A DNA stretch of 6,040 bases, taken from NCBI GenBank assembly GCA_014800065.1, contig JAAVGX010000005.1, forward strand, positions 4,832 to 10,871. The letters run 5' to 3'. Positions 1 to 6,040 of this stretch are shown piece after piece. The notes beneath the pieces were generated by a model. The model did not search any database and was not told the origin of the DNA. It worked only from the letters and a program-made list of their open reading frames with translations. How positions within the stretch are numbered: the stretch's first letter is position 1; every line of letters begins with the position of its first letter. This stretch comes from Bacteroidales bacterium. GTDB taxonomy: Bacteria; Bacteroidota; Bacteroidia; Bacteroidales; Muribaculaceae. The position numbers and the translations under genes are program-made.

Positions 1-3000
1 GATCATAAAACGGGCTTCCGAAATTTTGGCCAAGTGGAGCGGAAGGCCGGCAATGGATGAGTACCAGACCAAGGATCCCAACCGGGTCAAGCTCCAGATG
101 GCCGCCATTTTCGAGGCTGTGGCCGAGCGAGAGATCGCCTACTGCACACCCCCCGCAAGTTTTGAGGACCAGGGACAGCGTATACGCCTCTTCGGCGACA
201 TCATTTCCGGTAAGCTGGGCACTTGCCTGGACATGGCGCTCCTTTATGCCGGATGCCTCGAAGCCGCCGGTATAAATCCAATAATTGTTCTTATAAAGGG
301 ACACGCTTTTGCAGGGGGTTGGCTTGTGGAAGAAACCTTTCCGGATACGGTCAACGACGATGTATCGCTCCTGACTAAGCGTACAGCCGACGGAATTAAC
401 GAGATTCTGCTGGTTGAGGCCACTTCCATGAATGCCGGCTCCGGCGATTCGTTCGACCTGGCCGTTAACAAGGCTAATAACCACCTGACCAACCCCGACA
501 ACTTCATCCTGTTCCTCGATGTGAAGCGGGCACGCAACGGTCGGATCAGACCTCTCCCTCTGCGAGTCGTCCGCGATGGAGTCTACACTATCGAGGAAGA
601 GCAGCAGGCCGAACGCACTGCCGATGCACCCGAACAGCTCGGTGCAACAACTCAGGTAAGGGAAGTGGATCATATCAGCGTCAACAAGCAGGTGATATGG
701 GAGCGCAAACTCCTCGACCTCTCTCTCCGAAACAGCTTGCTGAACACTCGAATCACCAAAAACACCCTCCAGCTCATTTCCGTAAACGTCAATGAACTCG
801 AGGATAAGTTGGCCGCCGGTGCCGAATTCCGAATTCTCGCAAAACCGAAAGATTGGGACAATCCTCTCATGAGCGAGGGTATATATCAGACCCTCAACGG
901 TACCGATCCCGTTTTGGACCTCGTGCGGAGCGAGCTTGAGCAAAAAAGACTGTACTCATACCTGAATGATGAGCAGCTGTATAGGGCTTTGACATACCTG
1001 TACCGTACATCCCGACTTTCGATTGAAGAAAATGGAGCCAACACGCTCTATCTGGCGGTAGGACTGCTGAAATGGTTTGAAACAGCGAGCAGCACTCGCC
1101 CGCGATTTGCCCCCATTATCCTCATTCCTATTGAAATTATACGTCGTTCGGCTTCCTTAGGATACATTATCCGAACCCGCGATGAAGACACGGTCATTAA
1201 TATCACCCTCCTTGAACTCCTGCGCCAGGATTACGGCATCACTATCGGAGGACTCGAATCTTTGACCGTCGACGGCAGGAGCGTGAACGTGAATCTGATT
1301 TTCAACGTTATCCGGCGCGCAATCATGGCGCGACCGGGGTGGGACGTGGAAGAGCAGGCTATTATCGGCAATTTCTCTTTCAATAAGTTCATTATGTGGA
1401 ACGATATCCACAACAATGCCGATAAGCTCAGCCGGAACAAAATCGTTTCAAGCCTTATTGCCGGTAAGTTGGAAGAGGATTTGGCTGCCCAAAACGAAAC
1501 CCAAGTCGACTTCGATGTGGATTTTCCCGCCGGTTCGGTTGCGCTCCCCATCGGTGCCGATTCCTCGCAGTTCGCAGCTATATGCGAAGCCGTGGCGCAG
1601 AAGAGTTTTATTCTTCATGGACCTCCCGGAACAGGTAAGTCGCAGACTATTACCAATATTATTGCAAATGCCCTCTACAACGGGAAAAAGGTCCTGTTTG
1701 TGGCCGAAAAAATGGCCGCTCTGCAGGTGGTACAGCGAAGACTCGAAGCTATTGGCCTTGCTCCTTTCTGCTTGGAACTCCACTCCAATAAAACTAAAAA
1801 GTCATATATCCTTGAGCAACTCAAGCGCACCACCGAGGTAACAAAGCGTCGTTCTAACGAGGATTTCTCTATTCGGGCAGGCCAAATCAATCTCCTGCGC
1901 CGGGAATTGAACGATTATATCAGAGTGCTCCACCGCGTATATCCCGTAGGTTTGTCGCTCTACGATTGCATCGCCGGGTACTCCGCATCCACCTACTCGG
2001 GCCAAACAACTCTTCTGCAGTTCGGCGTACTCGAAACGCTCACACCCGCTTCCCGAGCCGAACTTGCCAACAAAGTCGGACAGCTTCAGGCAATCTGCAA
2101 TCAATGCAAGGCCACCGCTGAACATCCTCTGGCCGGAATTGGAATCACTGAGTATTACGGAACTTTAAAGTCGGAGGCTAATGAAAAATTGACTGAATAC
2201 CTTGCGGCAGCCGAGGAGTTCGCCTCAGCTGCACACAATTTCCTTGATGTTTTCGACTATAAATTCGACGACCTCACACCCGAAGCCATGAAGGCTGTCG
2301 CTATCATAGCTGCGATTTTGAATAAATTAGAGGTGCTACCCGTTGAATTACTATCTCAAGCCGGCAACGATTCTGTCTTTGACTCTCTGGAAAAGGCCGT
2401 GAGGCTTGGTACAGAGCGCGATCAGGTTCGTCAATCCCTGCTGTCTCAATTCCGAACACCAATTTTGATTTGGGACAGCGAACTTTGGGAGAGCAAATGG
2501 CAACAAAGCGCTTCCAAATGGTGGCTCTTCAGAATTTTGGGTCGCTGGAAAGTCAGAAAGCAGCTCAAAAATTTATCAAACGGTACGTTTGACCCCTCCG
2601 ATGAAAGTATAGAATCCGTTTTCGAAGCTCTGAAAACATATCGTAATCGTGTCCAAGAACTCGACAGTCTTGGAAATATGAACGATATTCTGGGCTCTTT
2701 GTGGAACAGCGGAAATGCCGATTGGCAGCAGGTAGATACCGTATCCGAGGCCGTCAGCGAGTTGAACCGTCAGCTCTTAATTCTCACCGGCGATATTGTC
2801 AAGGCCGCAGAGGTGAGACGAGCCCTCATCCGGAATCTCGATGCGGGAATCCGCGCTTTCCGTGATATCAACGGCCGGCGGATGAACAGGGTGGTTGAGG
2901 CAGATACTCAGGAGCGCTCGGCTTTGGATTCCGTCATAAATCTCCTTGACGCTCAAGTGCTTGAAAGCCTGTCTATGGCAGTCCGTAAGGAAAGGGCAGA

Positions 3001-5386
3001 GCAGTGGCGCGATAATCTCGACCTCTTGCACGACCGCACTGCATATAATGCCATGTGCCGGGTGATGGTGAATGAAGGTTTTGCCGACTATATAAATGCA
3101 CTCAACGAAGGACAAATTCCCGTGGATGCTGTTGTGGCTGCCTTTGAAAAGAGCTTCTATCGAAGCTATGCCGAGTTTATTCTTTCAAATGAACCGGACA
3201 TGAATTCGTTCCACGGCACACTTTTCGATGAAAAAATTGCTCGTTTCAAGCAATTCAGTGCCGAGTTCGAACGCCTCACTCGCCAGGAACTTTATGCCAA
3301 ACTCGCTGCCTCACTGCCCGCCCTTCAGAAGGAAGCCGTGCAGAGTTCGGAAGTGGGAATCCTCCAGCGAAATATCCGCAACGGTGGTCGTGGGACTACC
3401 ATCCGACGTCTCTTCGACCAAATTCCACAGCTCCTCACGCGAATGTGCCCCTGTATGTTGATGAGCCCCATTTCTGTGGCTCAGTACATCGATGCCGGTC
3501 GATCGCCTTTCGACCTCGTCATTTTCGACGAAGCTTCTCAGATGCCCACAAGCGAGGCCGTCGGTGCTATTGCTCGTGGTAAGAATGTGGTCGTGGTGGG
3601 CGACCCCAAGCAGATGCCACCTACAAGTTTCTTCGCCACAAATACTTTCGACGAAGAAAATGCCGACAAGGAAGACCTTGAAAACATCCTCGAGGACTGC
3701 CTCGCGCTTTCAATTCCTTCCAAGTATCTCCTTTGGCACTACCGAAGCAAACACGAAAGCCTGATAACTTTCAGCAATGTAAAGTATTACAACAATAAAT
3801 TACTCACCTTCCCCTCGCCCGACGACCTCTCCACAAAAGTCGGATGGGTCAACGTCGAGGGTGTCTACGACCGTGGTCGCACTCGCCAGAATCGTGCCGA
3901 AGCCGAGGCGGTCGTCGCCGAAATCGAGCGCCGCTTGGACGACCCGGAACTCTGCCGGCGGAGCATCGGTGTGGTTACATTCAACTCCAACCAGCAATCA
4001 CTCATCGAAGACCTGCTCAACGATTTATTTACCCGCCGACCCGATTTGGAAGTCAAGGCACAGGAACTCGAGGACCCCATCTTTGTCAAGAACCTCGAAA
4101 ATGTGCAGGGCGACGAACGCGATGTAATCCTCTTCTCCATCGGCTACGGACCCGACAAAAACGGCAAAATAGCACTCAACTTCGGCCCCCTCAACCGCGA
4201 CGGCGGATGCCGACGTCTCAACGTGGCCGTTTCGCGTGCCCGATATGAGATGAAGGTTTTCTCCACTCTCCGCGCCGACCAAATCGACCTCAATCGCACC
4301 TCCGCCGAAGGTGTGGCCGACCTCAAGGCCTTCCTCGAATATGCCGAAAAGGGACCCGATTATTTCACTCTTTCCACCGGGGTGGAATCAGCCTCTAACT
4401 CCGAGATTTCCGACAACCTCGTGGAAGCAATCGCCGCTGCTCTCACTGCTAAGGGCTACCAAGTGAAAACCAACATCGGCAGCTCCGGCTACAAGATTGA
4501 CCTTGGAGTGGTGGACAGCGCTCACCCCGATAAATACCTTATCGGCATAATCTGCGATGGCAAGAGATATGCCGCCTCCGCTATGGCAAACGATCGCGTG
4601 GTCACTCAGGATTCGGTTCTCAGAATGCTCGGTTGGAATATATATCACCAGTGGGCAATGGATTGGTGGGATAACCCCGATAAGGCTCTGTCTGCAATCA
4701 TCACAGCAATAGAAGGCGCCAAAAACGGAAAACCGGCTCAGCCCGAACCGACTCCGATACCCGACCCAAAGCCACAGGATGAAGCCACCCCTGAGCAGCC
4801 CGAAGAACAGGAATATGAGCCGGAAGCCGATCCCGACGCTATGCCCTACATAAAAGCCGATTTGTTTCAGTCGTCCATTAAGTCCGAACAGTTTACTGCG
4901 GGGACATACGATACCAAAGTCCGCAAGAAAATTGCCCGCGTCATTGAAGTCGAGGCCCCGATAAGCAAATCTTTCTTAATCCGACAGGTGCTCAACTCTT
5001 ACGGCATAACCAGAACCGGTTCGCGCATAATCAGTCATATGGAAGAACTCCTTGAAAAGACCGGATACCCCACCACCGGAAAAGGCCGGATTTTCTACTG
5101 GAAAAACGCTGACGACGCACAGAATTACGCCATATATCGTCCTGTTTCTGAGCGCGATGCTCGTGACATCGCTCCCGAAGAATATGCAGTTGCCATTCGA
5201 AACATTCTCCGTGAACAGATTTCCCTGCCCTACGACAGCCTCAAAAAGGAAACAGCACTCATTTTCGGATTCTCGCGCCTCTGCGACAGCGTAAACTACG
5301 GTGTTGACCGCGGCATAAAATACGCACTCGCCACCGGACGCATCATCGAAGAAAACGGCCGCCTCCGCCTCCCCACAAACCCCTAA
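1..5386 (+). CDS. DUF4011/SF1 helicase-Vsr-like nuclease-DUF3320 defence protein, 5' partial
   Basis: This is a giant helicase-nuclease, inferred to recognise and unwind or cut foreign DNA in the cytoplasm. Residues are numbered from the TTG at 26. That TTG is probably not the start: the frame is open from base 2 and the upstream codons (IIKRASEI) read as family-like protein, so the N-terminus lies outside the window. Domains in order: a transglutaminase-like domain at ~15-190 (Cys67 in GTCLD, His93 in KGHAFAGGW, Glu131 in LLVEAT); a DUF4011-type domain at ~222-345 (LLDLSLRNSLLNTR); an SF1 helicase at ~505-1430 with Walker A GPPGTGKS 532-539, motif Ia ~556-573, PCMLMSPISVAQY 1142-1154, DEASQ 1168-1172, GDPKQMPP 1192-1199, WHYRS 1237-1241, VQGDERD 1360-1366 and VAVSRAR 1400-1406. 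Between motifs Ia and II lies a long helical insertion (~590-1130). A Vsr/MTES_1575-like nuclease follows at ~1460-1568 (Asp1492, CDGK 1510-1513, LGW 1535-1537), then an acidic/proline-rich linker 1569-1606, and a DUF3320-type winged-helix-like C-terminus at ~1630-1786. No signal peptide or membrane segment is evident in the visible part. The family assignment is firm. The defence role is inferred from the reported DUF4011-helicase-Vsr (hhe) genes and from the methyltransferase next door. Confidence 0.93.
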   Translation, partial: IIKRASEILAKWSGRPAMDEYQTKDPNRVKLQMAAIFEAVAEREIAYCTPPASFEDQGQRIRLFGDIISGKLGTCLDMALLYAGCLEAAGINPIIVLIKGHAFAGGWLVEETFPDTVNDDVSLLTKRTADGINEILLVEATSMNAGSGDSFDLAVNKANNHLTNPDNFILFLDVKRARNGRIRPLPLRVVRDGVYTIEEEQQAERTADAPEQLGATTQVREVDHISVNKQVIWERKLLDLSLRNSLLNTRITKNTLQLISVNVNELEDKLAAGAEFRILAKPKDWDNPLMSEGIYQTLNGTDPVLDLVRSELEQKRLYSYLNDEQLYRALTYLYRTSRLSIEENGANTLYLAVGLLKWFETASSTRPRFAPIILIPIEIIRRSASLGYIIRTRDEDTVINITLLELLRQDYGITIGGLESLTVDGRSVNVNLIFNVIRRAIMARPGWDVEEQAIIGNFSFNKFIMWNDIHNNADKLSRNKIVSSLIAGKLEEDLAAQNETQVDFDVDFPAGSVALPIGADSSQFAAICEAVAQKSFILHGPPGTGKSQTITNIIANALYNGKKVLFVAEKMAALQVVQRRLEAIGLAPFCLELHSNKTKKSYILEQLKRTTEVTKRRSNEDFSIRAGQINLLRRELNDYIRVLHRVYPVGLSLYDCIAGYSASTYSGQTTLLQFGVLETLTPASRAELANKVGQLQAICNQCKATAEHPLAGIGITEYYGTLKSEANEKLTEYLAAAEEFASAAHNFLDVFDYKFDDLTPEAMKAVAIIAAILNKLEVLPVELLSQAGNDSVFDSLEKAVRLGTERDQVRQSLLSQFRTPILIWDSELWESKWQQSASKWWLFRILGRWKVRKQLKNLSNGTFDPSDESIESVFEALKTYRNRVQELDSLGNMNDILGSLWNSGNADWQQVDTVSEAVSELNRQLLILTGDIVKAAEVRRALIRNLDAGIRAFRDINGRRMNRVVEADTQERSALDSVINLLDAQVLESLSMAVRKERAEQWRDNLDLLHDRTAYNAMCRVMVNEGFADYINALNEGQIPVDAVVAAFEKSFYRSYAEFILSNEPDMNSFHGTLFDEKIARFKQFSAEFERLTRQELYAKLAASLPALQKEAVQSSEVGILQRNIRNGGRGTTIRRLFDQIPQLLTRMCPCMLMSPISVAQYIDAGRSPFDLVIFDEASQMPTSEAVGAIARGKNVVVVGDPKQMPPTSFFATNTFDEENADKEDLENILEDCLALSIPSKYLLWHYRSKHESLITFSNVKYYNNKLLTFPSPDDLSTKVGWVNVEGVYDRGRTRQNRAEAEAVVAEIERRLDDPELCRRSIGVVTFNSNQQSLIEDLLNDLFTRRPDLEVKAQELEDPIFVKNLENVQGDERDVILFSIGYGPDKNGKIALNFGPLNRDGGCRRLNVAVSRARYEMKVFSTLRADQIDLNRTSAEGVADLKAFLEYAEKGPDYFTLSTGVESASNSEISDNLVEAIAAALTAKGYQVKTNIGSSGYKIDLGVVDSAHPDKYLIGIICDGKRYAASAMANDRVVTQDSVLRMLGWNIYHQWAMDWWDNPDKALSAIITAIEGAKNGKPAQPEPTPIPDPKPQDEATPEQPEEQEYEPEADPDAMPYIKADLFQSSIKSEQFTAGTYDTKVRKKIARVIEVEAPISKSFLIRQVLNSYGITRTGSRIISHMEELLEKTGYPTTGKGRIFYWKNADDAQNYAIYRPVSERDARDIAPEEYAVAIRNILREQISLPYDSLKKETALIFGFSRLCDSVNYGVDRGIKYALATGRIIEENGRLRLPTNP

Positions 5387-5411
5387 CCCATCGTAAATAG
5401 AAAAGAACAAA
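5387..5411 (+). other. 25-base A-rich intergenic leader
   Basis: The spacer between the helicase stop codon (TAA 5384-5386) and the methyltransferase ATG (5412) is rich in A just before the start (tagaaaagaacaaa). It contains no GGAGG-like ribosome binding site, no inverted repeat with a T-run that would make a terminator, and no clear Bacteroidota promoter of the TTTG/TAnnTTTG type. A-rich, Shine-Dalgarno-free leaders are normal in Bacteroidota. The spacing argues that the two genes share a transcript. Confidence 0.6.
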
Positions 5412-6040
5412 ATGCCATCACTCAACTGGATAGGTAAAGAGAAGATTATCACCCATCATGCCGAAGTGCCTTTTCGCGTGCTTGAGCATCGCTATGGGTT
5501 CAATAGCATATGCCCTGACAGCACTGCGCCCAGCGGTACGGGTAATAAGATAATTCACGGTGATAATCTTGCTGCACTCAAATCGCTCCTTCCTGAATAT
5601 GAAGGACGCATTGACTGTATCTATATCGACCCACCATATAACACCGGCAATGAGAAATGGCGTTACAACGATAATGTCAACGACCCCCACATACTCCGCT
5701 GGCTTGGCGAGATTGTCGGTGCTGAGGGTGAGGATTTCACGCGCCACGACAAATGGCTCTGCATGATGTATCCGCGCCTTGTACTCCTGCGTCAGCTGCT
5801 TTCCGACAAAGGCGCAATCTTCATCTCGATAGACGATAACGAGGTGTCGCGACTGCGCACCATCTGTGATGATATTTTCGGTGCAAACTGTTTCAAGGGT
5901 GACGTAATTTGGCATAAGACTTACTCACCCCGAAATGACTCCAAAGGCATCCCCACCGAAACAGATCATATCCTCGTTTACAGCAAATCAAAGGATTGGC
6001 TACCAAAACGTTTGGAACGTGACGAGAGTATGGATGAAAG
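5412..6040 (+). CDS. Site-specific DNA methyltransferase, type III Mod-like, 3' partial
   Basis: This is the N-terminal 209 codons of an AdoMet-dependent DNA methyltransferase (N6_N4_Mtase family, probably adenine-N6), read without a stop to the window edge. Residues 1-12 (MPSLNWIGKEKI) match the start I associate with Mod-like enzymes encoded beside large helicases. Residues 48-60 (IHGDNLAALKSLL) lead into the catalytic motif IV, DPPYNTG, at 73-79 (Asp73 at bases 5628-5630). RHDKWLCMMYPRL at 111-123 and KGAIFISIDDNEV at 133-145 follow, then a VIW (165-167) and HILVYSK (186-192) stretch. Having DPPY near the N-terminus without a preceding FxGxG indicates the beta-class order, so the AdoMet-binding motif I and most of the target-recognition domain should lie beyond base 6040. 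The ATG at 5412 is the natural start because homologous-looking sequence begins there, 25 bases after the upstream stop. Its likely role is to protect host DNA for a restriction or defence partner. The recognition sequence cannot be read from this fragment. Confidence 0.93.
   Translation, partial: MPSLNWIGKEKIITHHAEVPFRVLEHRYGFNSICPDSTAPSGTGNKIIHGDNLAALKSLLPEYEGRIDCIYIDPPYNTGNEKWRYNDNVNDPHILRWLGEIVGAEGEDFTRHDKWLCMMYPRLVLLRQLLSDKGAIFISIDDNEVSRLRTICDDIFGANCFKGDVIWHKTYSPRNDSKGIPTETDHILVYSKSKDWLPKRLERDESMDE

Noticed and set aside
824..836. Short repeat gaattccgaattc, resembling an operator or paired restriction site
   Set aside because: It sits inside the DUF4011-type coding region, where it encodes an ordinary EFRIL stretch. 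It is too short to be more than chance.
1416..1841. 141-codon plus-strand frame over the Walker A region
   Set aside because: It overlaps the confident Walker A segment in another frame, and its product is Ser/Pro/Trp-rich with no motif.
3844..4248. 134-codon plus-strand frame rich in Arg and Pro
   Set aside because: It is an out-of-frame shadow of helicase motifs IV-VI. Its skewed composition is typical of a +1 reading of GC-richer coding DNA.
5387..5411. Possible terminator or independent promoter between the two genes
   Set aside because: The spacer is only 25 bases. It has no hairpin followed by a T-run and no recognisable promoter elements.
4976..5452. 158-codon minus-strand reading frame spanning the end of the helicase gene and the spacer
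   Set aside because: It is antisense to the DUF3320-type C-terminus, has no recognisable motif, and crosses the boundary of two well-supported genes.
5418..5915. 165-codon minus-strand reading frame
   Set aside because: It lies antisense to the methyltransferase frame, whose translation contains DPPY and other family motifs. The minus-strand product shows no recognisable family.
1..6040. CRISPR array, tRNA or insertion sequence
   Set aside because: Nearly every base is accounted for by two uninterrupted coding frames. I saw no spaced direct repeats, terminal inverted repeats or RNA-gene structures.

Overview
The window holds two same-strand genes, both cut by a window edge. Together they look like part of a DNA-defence (anti-phage or restriction-modification) locus of a Bacteroidota-type bacterium, probably a gut Bacteroidales. 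That host guess is inference. It rests on the moderate GC, the absence of a recognisable Shine-Dalgarno sequence before the second gene (an A-rich leader instead), and the overall style of both proteins. No rRNA or tRNA is present to confirm it.

Bases 1-5386 are a single reading frame, open at the left edge and ending in TAA. It encodes about 1,790 visible residues of a giant multidomain helicase-nuclease. The order is a transglutaminase/papain-like domain with Cys and His intact, a DUF4011-type domain, a superfamily 1 helicase of the COG1112 type split by a roughly 550-residue helical insertion, a Vsr/MTES_1575-like PD-(D/E)XK nuclease domain, a Pro/Glu/Asp-rich linker, and a DUF3320-type C-terminus. 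All the classical SF1 motifs I could look for are present. The DUF4011-helicase-Vsr arrangement is, from memory, one reported as an anti-phage defence gene (hhe), so it is a known architecture rather than a new one.

After a 25-base spacer, bases 5412-6040 carry the first 209 codons of a DNA methyltransferase with a DPPY motif, in the beta-class (type III Mod-like) order. The AdoMet-binding FxGxG motif is expected beyond the right edge. The short spacing and the lack of a terminator suggest co-transcription. The likely picture is a modification enzyme marking host DNA next to one or more helicase-nuclease effectors, with a type III Res-like or SNF2-like partner expected just downstream. Whether the giant helicase depends on the methyltransferase or is an independent neighbouring defence gene cannot be decided here.

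I saw no mobile element, CRISPR array, RNA gene or strong terminator. Every other long reading frame on either strand overlaps these two genes and looks like a shadow.
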